Positions 20,878 to 31,203 of a stretch of DNA of 64,000 bases are shown here, one piece after another. The notes beneath the pieces are model-generated. The model saw only the letters and a program-made list of their open reading frames with translations, made no database searches and was not told the origin of the DNA. The stretch's first letter is position 1, and every line of letters starts with the position of its first letter. A program made the position numbers and the translations under genes. The DNA is taken from the NCBI GenBank assembly GCA_025175895.1, contig CM046008.1, forward strand, positions 19,423,255 to 19,487,254, in the 5' to 3' direction. The stretch is from Wurfbainia villosa (taxonomy: Eukaryota > Streptophyta > Magnoliopsida > Zingiberales > Zingiberaceae).

Positions 20878-22985
20878 TCACTTAATGGTTATTGGATCAT
20901 AACCATTAGGCCCGTTAACCCGCTCCATTAAGATAAGTTAAAATAAACCAAACCATGATGGTTTATTTTAAGTTAAAACGAACCGAACCAACTTTTGGTT
21001 CATTCGTTTAAAATAAACCAAACCCTTTGGTTTATTCTCCTCCATTGGATTAGAACCAAACCATTTTGGTTCATCCATTATGTCTTCATAAGACACGTCA
21101 CATCCACGCTTCCATTGCGACTGAAACGATTTCATGCTCGCTCCATGTTTGGTCCAACCAAACCTAGTTTCTCTCGGTCAGAGAATCTCATTCTCAAGCT
21201 CGTTTTAAATCCTTCAGATTACGCTCGTTGTGCGTGTGACCAAATAGGTTCTCGGTTTATGTTAGCCGTCTATAATTAACCATTAATTATAGATTGGTCA
21301 TGAGAGACACCTAGTAGTACATCATGATCCCCAATTAACCGAAAAGATCAACGGTTGATCCAGAACTATTTTTGAAACCCTTTAGCAGCTCGAATGAATC
21401 ATGCCCCATTCCCTTCACTCATCTTATACCCACTTGGTTCAGGACATGGTCTATAGTGTCAGTCCCCACTAGGCTGACTACGTCACACCCAGCCCAAGTA
21501 TCTTTTCCTCGTCCTACGGATTCTAGTTACTGCACATGTATCGAAGAGTACCTTACTCTTAACATGTAATGCTTTGGCCAAAGACTTTAGTAACAATCCG
21601 ACGAGAGGCCATGGGTATACATCTCCTCGCAAGGAGTGGAGAATCCTTTATAGGCTATTCAAACACCTTCGATCACTTCGACTTATACCCAATCATCCCG
21701 GGTCCACATCTCCTTGGAGATGTTTGCTTAAGATGTCAAAGCATAAGTCTCCATGGTCAAGATGACTTGAATACCACAAGTCAAAGGAACATCGCACTTA
21801 AGCTACAGTAAGAACTTCATTGACATATCTATATATGCAGAGAACCATATAAAGTCTTACGGCTGGTCACTCCAATGAACTAGTTACCATAACTAGCATC
21901 CACGATAAACTCCGGACATCACAATGTCTCCAGCCAGTGAGAATCAGCTGCTTGGATACACCAAGGAGTATACCTCGTGCTAGTCTCGACAGAATCGATG
22001 GTGTCCAAATCCATCAATTCATCGACTAGGGATAATTCCGATACATCATAATTACACATGTAGAGATACTCACTAGTTGTGATCCAATCACAAATTCTCT
22101 CATGCTGTGAATCGTATCGTGGACATTCAGTAAATGAGTTTAAGATCCAATCAAATACATGAAACATGTATACTCAAATAGTGAATCTTCATTTATCATA
22201 TAAATGGTTCATACATAAGGCGATTGCCTTAGGACATCTCTCATATATTACTAACATGCCTAAATCCCGACTTGAGCAGATGATGGAAGATTTCATTCGA
22301 ACAGAACAAGCGGCGAACGATGAATTCCAACGGCGGCATTCGCAGATAGAGACTCAATATCGTTTCCAAAATGAGAACGAGAGCTATGAGTCACTATGCA
22401 AATTTTATCCAGAACCAAGCCCCCACTTAGAAGCCCCGCTAGATAATTTTACTAGGGAATGCAAAGAGCATAGCCAACAATTTACAGAGATGATGGAATA
22501 GAATCTAGCTAGAATAGAAACCAAACAACTAGAAGGTGGCTTTAATAACTGGATCACACCTAATAGGGTGGAAACTTACTTTGAGCGAGTGAATGAGGAG
22601 GGCGTAGATGACATAGAAAGTGAAGAAGGACAATCAATTCAATCACTACTGGAAGAAGAACTTGAGGATTATATAATTGATACTTTGATCGAGGAGAGCA
22701 TTGCTTCAATCCAAACACCTCTAAACCTCAAGGATCTAGAAGAGCCTACCATAACCCTTACCGAAACTCTAGCTACCAATAACGAAGCCCATTTAGCGAT
22801 TTGTAATGATAAAATTTCATTCAACATAATAGAGTCTGCTAATCAATCTTTTGGTGAGGATGTCTATGGTGAGTTAAATTATTTATACCATTTAGAATAT
22901 AATGATCAAACTATTGATGATTGATGATTGCTGAGACTAAGCATGTTAAACCTCGAGTCAAGGAAAGCAACACCTAATTATCTTG

Positions 22986-23165
22986 CCCCTCCACGAGGAA
23001 AATTTAAAAGATATAGTAATGGAGGACCAAAAGGCAAGAAACGAAAGGTGAAAAATATCCGGGCCCTCCACTAGCAAGATTTAAGAGATATAGCGATGGA
23101 GGACCACTGCAAGAGGCATAAAGTGAGCAAGTATCATGCTCCCCCACGAGCAAGATTCAAATGCC
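22986..23165. repeat. Imperfect tandem repeat of about 76 bp, three copies, in GypN
   Basis: Units start near 22986, 23063 and 23138 with a CCTCCACGAG/CTCCACTAG word, then AAGATTTAAGAGATATAG or a variant, and GATGGAGGACC. Non-coding. Confidence 0.65.
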
Positions 23166-23218
23166 TCAAATGAAACGTAGGAATAAGGTCGAGCTAAAAG
23201 ACCTTAAACAAAGCGCTT

Positions 23219-23236
23219 CTTGGGAGGCAACCCAAG
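23219..23236 (+). other. Short stem-loop motif CTTGGG/CCCAAG in GypN
   Basis: CTTGGG, loop AGGCAA and CCCAAG make a 6-bp stem, preceded by AAGCGCTT. I recall the AGCGCTT..GGGAGGCAACCCAA word from internal regions of several plant gypsy-like elements; that recollection is unverified here. Confidence 0.5.
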
Positions 23237-24514
23237 TTTAGTCTTTAGATCTCCCTTTGATTGTATTGCATGCATTTAGTTAATTCAAACTTTGATTTAT
23301 GGTATTTAGCATTTGTAGGTAAGGAAAGAACTTGCTAGGAAAAAAACAAAAGTCATTTTAAGTTTATGCGGTGAAGTGAGTGAGAGAAATCAGACCATTA
23401 TGCACCACAAGAAAAGAAACAAAGGGTGCATGACCAGGTCGTGTGTTTCATACATGTCTCCACGACTTCGAGTTGCACACTGCGGTCAAGCGGTGTGTTT
23501 TCACTGTCGTGCTCGACTTCCAGAGGTGCATGCGGTCAGGCCATGTGATTTCACACGGCCGTGTCGCGCCCCCTAGTCCACGTGAAATGCCTACACCTAC
23601 ACTGTTTTATTTTCCTACTTTTGAGCAGAATGCAGGTACTTCTGCCTATGATTTCTCGGAATTCTGATCGTGCCTCGATGACATATATGCTGAGCAGCAG
23701 ATGCAAGGGCAGTGATGGGATGATCATAGCTCCTATATGCAGGCAGAGTTTATAGGCTTACGGGAGCACTTCCAGTGGGCCGAGGACTTCTACGACGAGG
23801 CCTGTATTTACTTTCAGGAGGAGGATGACCGACGCCGAGAGGAGGCTGCCTACCGCATGGAGATGTGACAACATATGCGTACCCAGTAGACATAGTGGGC
23901 CCTGGAGGAGGAGCACAGAGCAGCCACTGTCTCCACCAGCTCTCAGATTGACCACATGTACATATGGCAGTAGGGGCTTAGCACCAGATTTTCCCAGGAG
24001 CCTGACATGCCGATACTACCAGACTTCTCGTCTCGACCATAATATTAGAGGTATTGTTTCGTATAAGTCTGGGGGCCCCAAATTTTATTTTGTTTCTAGC
24101 AGTAGTTTCTTTCTTGGTGTTTGCATTATTGTTAGCATTCATTTGTTCATGCATAGGTTGTTGAGTTTGTTTCAGCACTTAGTTTTTGTTATATGTAAAG
24201 CTGCCTCAGTAGTATTTTTGTTAAAGTTACTTACATGAGTTGTTCGCATAGGTAGCTTAACTTCATTTATCTCGTGGTATTTTATTTTATTTGTTCGAAT
24301 GAATGTTCTAGACTTACACTAGTTAGTTTTTATTTTTACACCTACACATGTCGAACACTCTGAAAGGGAGAATCTAGTACATACCTAGTTATGATACATC
24401 TTAGTAGTCTAGTACTTTAGAATCCATAGGTGACTCTAGGTTTAGCATTTTAGTTACTGGAGATGCTCGGATTGTGTAAGCCCATTCGGAAAAATCAAAA
24501 TCCCAGTGAGCTGA

Positions 24515-24600
24515 AAAAAATAAAAGAGAGAAAAGAAAAGAGAAATAAAAGAGAGAGAGAAAAATAAATGAAAAAAAAACAAAGAAAAAAAAAGAGAAGA
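24515..24600 (+). repeat. Purine-only low-complexity run
   Basis: AAAAGAGAGAAAAG-type sequence, nearly all A and G. It is 370 bp from the LTR, so it is not the priming polypurine tract. Confidence 0.7.
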
Positions 24601-24972
24601 TTATGAGGGATAAAAATAGTTATCGTGGGTGGAAATGGCTAAGTACCCCTTTGAGACCGAGTTAGGTTACTGGGGAAACACCTATCAATTTCTCTCAATA
24701 CTGAGCACACCTTTGAGACTTTATGCTAGGAAAGCTATAGGATGACGACTTAACTCACCATGGAACAAGTATCCCCTAAGAATGATTCGCTTAGCACGAG
24801 CATGAGGAGCTAACCTAGTGAATTTCTAGAACATATTTATTTTGCTTTGATTGTAAATACTACTTGATAAATTTAGTTAACAAGCTAAGTAAGAAATAAT
24901 ATCTTTTTTAAAAAAAAATTCATGGCACTGAGGTTTGCTTGAGGACAAGCAAAGATTTAAGTCTGGGGAAAG

Positions 24973-26282
24973 TGATGTGAGCAAAACATATAGGATTTTA
25001 GGAGCAAGCCACATCTTGTTATATTTTGTGATAGTTTCATGTATATGTTACTCTATTCTTGCACGCATTACCTATTTTCTAGTTCGGAGAGTCTTCTCGT
25101 AGTACTTTTGTGTGAGGATAGCTTTTCTAGTGAAAAGATGCATTTCGAGCAAAGAAGGACTTTCCCACCTAGACAAAGTGGGACACGGCAGGTGTGTGGA
25201 TTCACATGGCCATGTCCGATGGGCGAAGCGCCTGCGGCTGACCACTATGGAAACACATGGTCATGTGTGGCGCCACGATTTGTGCGACTAGGCTTTTTGG
25301 ATTTTGCAATGTCCGAGGTGATGTCTATATAAGGATGGCTCTGCCCAAACCCTGGGGGAGGCACGATGGCTGGGACGACACACCAAAGCCCTAAAAGCTT
25401 TGGTAACTCGCAGGGAGGAGGAACGCCACCGAGGTCCACAACTTGCAATCAACGCCGAGAGAAGATCATGAAGCATCAGATATCTCTATTTATGTTCTCT
25501 ATTTCTATTGTATTCGAACTTAAACATGTTTTGTGATTCTTCCTTCATATTTATGGAGTAGTACTTTCGATTCTAGGATTAGGGAGTAGCTTGTGTACAT
25601 AAACAATGTTGGTTCATATTAAATTCTGGCCAATAGTTTGATTTGATAATTGGTAGTTGCTCTCTATTATATCTACGTGTGTTTGGCTTTCTTTCCACTG
25701 TGCTTAGGCAATACGAGGTGGTGACAACCCTCACAATCTAGAATTTAGGAGATTTGATCCAAGAAACCTAGGGGTAAACCTAACCTCCTGTAACTGCGGG
25801 GAGAAGGGAGCGGTGGAATCAGAAACGGTCCACCACAAGGATTGATTTGGCATCCTCGTACCCTCTATCCCGTCCTTTTGGGCAGGTAGCTCGGTGAACG
25901 CGCGCTCTGCAAGAGAGTGTATGATGTCCCTTCCCAAAACCGTAGGGTAGATGTTTAGACGATGCCAATTGACAACATTGTTATGTGGTACACAAGCGAA
26001 ACCGAAGTCCTAGAATCTCCTTTTAAGACCCCAACACACTCTTTTTCTCATCCGTGTTACACCGTACAGAGTAGGGTCCACCGATAGTCCTCACCAACCT
26101 ACTCTCTCAAAGATTACATCCGAATAATCGCAACCACTTAGTATATTGGTATTCGAATCTCAGTCCCTGTGGGATCGATAAATCTTAGCGACATTCGCAC
26201 TTGTGGGCGTTGAGCGCGAGCATGCGCTTTGAGTCCTCGACGGTATCCGTTGCGAGATTCGAGGTCGCGAACATGCGCATCA
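24973..26282 (+). repeat. 3' LTR of GypN (1310 bp)
   Basis: Begins TGATGTGAGCAAAACATA after the polypurine tract and ends ATGCGCATCA, followed by TSD GATAC. Several short deletions relative to the 5' LTR cluster around GC-rich words such as CGGCC. Confidence 0.93.
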
Positions 26283-26798
26283 GATACCATTCTAATTTTT
26301 TTCATCCTAGAACTCCTCAATGAAATGGATTAGTTGAAAGGAAGAATAGAACATTACAAGAAGCTTCTAGAACCATGCTAAATGAATATAACTTACCTAA
26401 TAAATTTTGGGTTGAAATAATAAATACATCATGTTATGTTCAAAATTGGATCTTAATTAATAAATAATATAACAAAACACCTTATGAAATATATTACAAA
26501 AAATACCTAATGTAAAGTACTTTAGAGTATTTGGTTGCAAAGTACACATACTTAATACAAAAGATTATTTAGAAAAATTGCAATAAAAAACAACAAATGA
26601 CATCTTCTTAGGAAACTCTACAACAAGTATACTTTATAGAGTGTACAACTACAAATCATTGAAAGTTGAAGAAACAACTAATATTATGTTTAATGAAGAA
26701 AATAATCTTACAGGACCTAAACCAAGTGTTGAACAAAACAATGAAATTTTAGAAGGTGGAATACGACATGATGAAAAGGAAGAACATCATATTAATCC
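26283..26798 (+). pseudogene. pol: CopC integrase C-terminal part, degenerate
   Basis: Resumes CopC integrase after GypN: HPRTPQ, a stop, then NGLVERKNRTLQEASRTML (containing the catalytic Glu) and NLPNKFWVEIINTSCYVQN. Several stops follow. The Asn/Glu-rich tail (26641-26798: YKSLKVEETTNIMFNEENN) is the integrase-RT linker. CopD is inserted at 26799. Confidence 0.85.
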
Positions 26799-26901
26799 TG
26801 TTGGTGCAATCAACCCAGGTCACAATAGACCGGACTCAAGTTTGACTCGAGCAGTATTTGGTTGTTAGACAAAACATATGACATGTGATTGTCATGGGAA
26901 G

Positions 26902-27160
26902 ACCAAGTGTGTAGCCTTGGCCACGTAAGTCAAAGTGTGTAGCCTTGGCGGTGAAAGTCCAAGCATGGGGCTTGGCACTGGGAAGTCCAACATGGAGTTG
27001 GCAATGGAAGTCCAAGTGAGTAGCCTTGGCCACGTAAGTCCAAGTGTGTGAAAGTCCAAGTTATGGGTACTTGGCATTTGGGAAGTCCAATGGGTGGTTT
27101 GGAGACATAAGGCCAAGCGGTAGTCTTGGGAGCGTAAGTCCATATGTACCTTGGCGATGT
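26902..27160. repeat. Imperfect short tandem repeats with AAGTCCAAG word in CopD LTR
   Basis: About nine imperfect units of roughly 30 bp with AAGTCCAAG and TAGCCTTGGC words. The complement gives overlapping open frames with repeated AKATHLD-like peptides in several frames; these are products of the repeat and not a gene. The array is kept in the two other copies of this LTR. Confidence 0.7.
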
Positions 27161-27479
27161 AGACACCGAGAGCATGACAATAGCCGAAGGAAGCACTTGG
27201 AGGCTAGCGTATGGATGAACAAGTCATGGATGACTTGGAGGGATCCACACATGGATGAACAAGTCATGGATGACTTGGAGGGATCTGATAGGTGCAAAGC
27301 TAGTAGAGGTGGCTAGAAGGCTTAGGTCTAGGCTAAGGGTGTCTTGGGTTAAACCTCATGGATGAGGTGAACTTGGCCAAGTGACTGAGGTCAAGTGTCG
27401 GATGCTCAAACATGTTGTTTGAGGTTTTACCCAATGGTCGAATGCTCAAACAACTTGTGTTTGAGGTTTTACCCGACAA

Positions 27480-27810
27480 CAGTTGACTAGCGATATGTCC
27501 CAATCGACTGGGGGCAGTCGACTAGCGTTTGACTGCATTGCGATTCTTGGAAATCGATCGTTACTCGGGGCGATCATCATGGATGAGTGCCAACTACTCA
27601 GATGGTCGCGAGCACAAAATGCGCAGATCAATCGATCACGATGGGCCGGGCAACAATCGATGGTAATGGATAGTCGACTGCTAGTGTATCCGTTGGCTGG
27701 ATGCCAACGTGGATTTGGCCGTTGTCTAACAACGGCTATAGTAGCAGTCAACTAGGGTCTTATGATAGTCGACTACTAAGCGTGGAATCAGCCTAAGACA
27801 AGCATAAAAG
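27480..27810 (+). promoter_or_regulatory. CAGTCGACTG-type array and TATA-like box in CopD 5' LTR
   Basis: Variants of the palindrome lie at 27480, 27501, 27515, 27671, 27745 and 27766, followed by CATAAAAG at 27803-27810. The order and spacing match the CopM LTR and the CopD 3' LTR. Most copies here have lost one or two bases of the perfect palindrome. Confidence 0.6.
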
Positions 27811-28295
27811 GAGGAGCTTTGGGAGGATTTCCACAGTGATTTTTGGGGCAATTTTGGAGGAGAATTGTTGCTACATTCCATACCTTCAAGACCAATCCAA
27901 AGCAAGCAATAAGCAAGCAATCCAAAGTTCTTGTGTAAAGTGTTCTTTACTTGTTTTTGTATATTGCTTAGTGTATTTGTTGTATTTCATTGTATTACTT
28001 TTGTAATCGCTTGTACGAGGTTTCTCCACCTCCGACTTGTTGTCGAGAAGGAGTTTGAGTAGTGGTGTGTTCATCACTCAAGCTCGTTGAGCTCACCCCG
28101 TGGAGTAGGAACCCTAAGGCTCCGAACCCCGTATATCATGTGTTGTGATTATCTCTTGTATTCGTTTCATTATTTTTATTTCCGTTGTGCACACTAATGA
28201 TATCGTAGACAAGCTCGAAAGAACGAACGATTTCCGTCAAGCACGCAAAAGGCTATTCAACTCCCCTTCTAGCTAGGCCACGATCCTCCAACAAG

Positions 28296-28306
28296 TGGTA
28301 TAAGAG
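28296..28306 (+). other. Primer-binding site of CopD
   Basis: TGGTATAAGAG, close to TGGTATCAGAG, lies 2 bp after the LTR. It fits tRNA-Met priming. Confidence 0.8.
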
Positions 28307-28348
28307 TGAGGAGGTTGTCATCGGACTCACCGCCGTGACAACAACAAA

Positions 28349-29314
28349 ATGACCGACATCAACATCCATCCACCGAAATTCGAAGGCGACTTTTCTTAGT
28401 GAAAGAAAAGGATGGAGGTATATTTCGAAACCGATTTAGATATGATGCTAACAATTGAAGATGGTTTCGAAGTACCTAGGGATGAAGACAATAACATAAT
28501 CGAAAAATCAAAATGGACCGAGGAGCAATGCAAACAATTCAAGACAACGGTTAAAATAATGAAAATGTTAATTAAATTAATACCTTATGATATTTTGTCC
28601 AAGCTAGGTGAATATGGGGATGCTAAAGAGTTATGGGACAAGTTGGTCAAATCCCACTAACATCCCGAACCGGCTCAATCGGAGAAGGAGGCCGAGGATG
28701 AATGTCCATCAACATCCAAGTGTGGACTGAGGAAACCTCACAGGAAGTTGAGAGATGCTCAACATCCGAATCAGTAGAAGAGGTAGAAGAAGTGGAAGAA
28801 GCATCTACCTCCGGAAGAAGTGAAGAAACCTCCCATATCGCCTCTACCGATGTAGGTAACTCAAACATGTTAATTAAAAATAAAAATCACATTATATGCT
28901 TTTAGTGTAGGAAAGTTGGGCATTACAAGAGCAAATGTCTAAAATTTACCAAGGAGAAAGCACCGACACCGAAAGTCAACCAAAAGTCAAAGGATGCCAG
29001 AGTCCTCGCTAAGAAAAGCAAAGAGCACATTGTGTGCTTCAAATGCAACCAAAGGGGACACTACCGAAGCCAATGCCCTAGGAGGAAGAAGAAAACCCAA
29101 GAAGGAGCTACACAAGTAGGGGGAGCTTCCAAAGCAAACCCTAAGGTATATCTTAATGCACCTTCTAGCTCTAGGGTTAAAAAGCATGTTTTTAGTACTC
29201 TTATAATTGTTAATGAAAAGCATGCTAGTAGAAATAATAGATTTTATTATTTAGGTGCCAAGCATGTAGATTTAACTAAGAACAAACCTAGGAACAATAA
29301 CTCTAGACCCATTC
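28349..29314 (+). pseudogene. gag: gag of CopD, first part
   Basis: Starts at ATG 28349 (MTDINIHPPKFEGDFS). Codons 17 and 18 are TAG TGA where CopM has Trp-Trp. It continues KKRMEVYFETDLDMML...GDAKELWDKLVKSH to 28660, then a Glu/Ser-rich linker (EEVEEVEEASTSG). Two zinc knuckles follow: 28897-28938 (C-F-stop-C...H...C, a TAG in place of a residue) and 29035-29076 (CFKCNQRGHYRSQC, intact). A Lys-rich stretch follows. CopE interrupts at 29315. Gag packages RNA; the stops make this copy defective. Confidence 0.85.
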
Positions 29315-30373
29315 TGTTGGATCGAAGCGGATCGCTAGAGGGGGGGTGAATAGCGATAAAAACTTTTCTTTTAAATCGTTCGATAGACAATTAAATGCAG
29401 CGGAAATGTAAATAAAAACTAAATGAGACAAATAGTTTTTTTACTTGGTTCATAGCCTTCGGCTACTACTCCAAGGCCCTAACGGTCCTAGACCGTGTAC
29501 GGAGGGCAATTCACTAAAACACTTCTCCTCGTTGAAGGTAGGAGTTTTACGATTACAAAAGCCTTCGAAGCAAAAAGATAGAGAGACAAACCCTCTCTTC
29601 TATTAAAGTAAAATGCAACGAAAAGCCTCGATTAAAAAGAATTGCAATATTGAAAGCAATAACAAATTAAGATTATACCGACAACTAAACAAAAGAAACT
29701 TTAAGCTAGGGTTGTTGGCAGACGTTGTTGTAGAGTCGGAGAGTTGCAGCGAATGGAGGCTTTTGAGCACTTAGAATTGAGGATGAAACCCTAGGTTTGG
29801 CCCTCCTTTATAGCCTTTAAGTCCCTCAACGAATGGGTCTTCAACCAATCACAAATGGGCACAAAACTCCTTGAAAAATGGTGATAAAGCTTGACTCCTC
29901 GAGGCTGATTTTTGACCACCGGTTGAACTGGCCGGTTGAACTGGCCGGTTGAACTGATGGCCAGGATTTTTGACTACAATAAAGAGTTAGCTCAAAATAT
30001 AAGTGGATTCGACGGCCACTTTCCGTCCGATCTCAACATAGACCTTCCATGGGAAGTCTTGGGTCGGATCATCGCCTAAGATCATCCTGAAAGAGGATAC
30101 GACCTCACTTACGCTCGCACACACGAGCTTACCTCGATACTTACGTGTCGCTTTTGCTTCCGGCCTTCCACTCGATTCCTTTGGCTCCCTCCGAAGTAAC
30201 TCGAGTGTCGCCCAACCACCGCGGCTTCCTCCGGGTGTCGCTAGCCTTCAGCTCCAGCATTGAGACTTTTCTGCACACTTGATTTAGCTCGTGAGATAAC
30301 AATATAAGCTTAACTTTATATCGTTTGCTATAATCAAAACTTAGGTTCGACTTAAGTGCCCACTGCACCAACA
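29315..30373 (-). repeat. 3' LTR of CopE (1059 bp)
   Basis: Begins TGTTGGATCGAAGCGGATC and ends TGCACCAACA. A minus-strand TATA box (TATAAAGG) is at 29805-29812. Three 13-bp units CCGGTTGAACTGG start at 29919, 29932 and 29945, upstream of it in element sense. Solo LTR-G and LTR-K are diverged relatives. Confidence 0.92.
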
Positions 30374-31203
30374 ATCTCCCCCTTTTTGATTTATGGCAAA
30401 CCCACATACAAAGTTAAGACAAAAATAAGTATGAGATTATGCATGAATGAGTAGGAGTATATAAAAATTCTTTTTCAAGTGCTCCCCCTTGAGGAATCCT
30501 CCCCCTTGACCGAGGGTGAGTACTTGAGAAAGGGTTTTAACTCTCCCGCTTGATATGTGCTACTAAGAAAAAGAATTAAGTAAGAAATTACTTAATATTG
30601 GCCATAGTGTTTAAAATAAGTTTTAAGTTAAGAAACCAAATGATTTCTTAACCTTGGCCTTTGTTAAAAGTTAAATAAGTTTGCAAAACTTAAAGTTAAC
30701 TTTGGTTTAATTATGAAGTAAGAGTTAAGTTATCAAAAAAATTTTACCCCTTAACTTTTGTCCTTTTCTCCTTTTTTCCCCTTTTGCATTATATCGAAAA
30801 GAGTAAGGGGTGTGTGGAAAACAAAATAAATGTTAAATTTAAAGTCCAAGCATGTTCCACATTTTTTTTAAAAAAATAATATACTGAAAATAAGTCCATC
30901 TATAAAATGTTCGACTCATATTTGGCTTGATTGATATGAAGGATCAACAAGTCCTGGTCAGAGTCGGTATGATTATACTCCGTGGTTCATAGCGATGCAC
31001 TAGCTCTACATCTGGAACCAGGAGTAAGGTCCTAACATCTCACGCCCATCTACGTGGCTAAGTACACAAACACATTAGTCCTATGTGTTGTGAGATGTAT
31101 TGGCTCCTTAAATCTATAGGTGCATGATATCTAAGGTATGTCCTATGCTAGTTCCATGAAAAAAAGTAAGAAATAGTAGTAAGAAAATATAATTTGCAAG
31201 TTC
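30374..31203 (-). other. CopE 3' untranslated region
   Basis: From RNase H stop to LTR. The polypurine tract complement (ATCTCCCCCTTTTT) is at 30374 and a second purine-rich segment lies at 30762-30790. An inverted repeat, ACATCTCAC at 31035-31043 and GTGAGATGT at 31090-31098, lies in the block shared with CopA and CopC. No env-like ORF. Confidence 0.7.

Larger units (their letters stand above)
20041..22256 (-). mobile_element. Solo LTR-B1 (2216 bp)
   Basis: Bounded by TGTTAGGTTTCCGGCACC and ...TATTACTAACA, TSD TGCCT at 20036-20040 and 22257-22261. No internal sequence is present. The TATA box lies on the minus strand, so the LTR is read right to left. Diverged copies occur at 3792-4553, 50480-52500 and 53912-58032. 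At 2.2 kb it is a long LTR; which superfamily it belongs to cannot be told without an internal region. Confidence 0.93.
19810..22924 (+). pseudogene. Single gag-like ORF of GypN, split by solo LTR-B1
   Basis: Part one runs 19810-20040 (77 codons) and has a zinc knuckle, CEHCGQTWHIINDC (C-X2-C-X4-H-X4-C), near residue 21, then a Tyr/Asp-rich stretch. After the solo LTR and TSD the reading resumes exactly in frame at 22262 with KSRLEQMMEDFIRTEQ, passes one TAG at 22499-22501, and continues Glu-rich to the TGA at 22922-22924. Without the LTR it is about 298 codons with a single stop. The zinc knuckle suggests nucleic-acid binding; the rest has no domain I recognise. It contains no pol motif. Confidence 0.8.
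22925..24972 (+). other. GypN non-coding internal region to polypurine tract
   Basis: Two kilobases without a supported gene. It holds an imperfect 76-bp repeat (22986-23165), a small hairpin motif (23219-23236), a CACACGGCCGTGT palindrome (23552-23564), a purine run (24515-24600) and, at the end, the polypurine tract GGGGAAAG (24965-24972) touching the 3' LTR. ORFs such as 23825-24238 show no domain and look incidental. Confidence 0.6.
18273..26282 (+). mobile_element. GypN, non-autonomous Ty3/gypsy-like LTR element
   Basis: LTRs 18273-19623 and 24973-26282, TSD GATAC at 18268-18272 and 26283-26287. The primer-binding site TGGCGCCATTGTCGGGG is the type used by many plant gypsy elements. The internal region, after removing solo LTR-B1, is only about 3.1 kb and encodes one gag-like ORF with a zinc knuckle. 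There is no protease, RT, RNase H or integrase. Reverse transcription would depend on proteins from another element (inference). The 3' end of the internal region (GAGGACAAGCAAAGATTTAA) is of a kind I associate with Tat/Athila-type elements. Confidence 0.9.
26799..28293 (+). repeat. 5' LTR of CopD (1495 bp)
   Basis: Begins TGTTGGTGCAATCAACCC and ends ATCCTCCAACA. From 26902 it carries GTCCAAG repeats, then a 36-bp direct duplication (about 27210-27286), the palindrome array, a TATA-like box and the U5. Two diverged copies are at 47112-48601 and 60499-61959. Confidence 0.93.

Noticed and set aside
23825..24238. 137-codon ORF in GypN
   Set aside because: Mixed composition, no domain, not in frame with the gag-like ORF, and overlapped by minus-strand ORFs of equal quality.
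24515..24600. Purine run as the GypN polypurine tract
   Set aside because: It is 370 bp from the 3' LTR; GGGGAAAG at 24965-24972 touches the LTR and fits better.
26836..27316. Overlapping minus- and plus-strand ORFs in the CopD LTR
   Set aside because: They are open in several registers at once because of repeat composition and recur in every copy of this LTR, so they are not genes.
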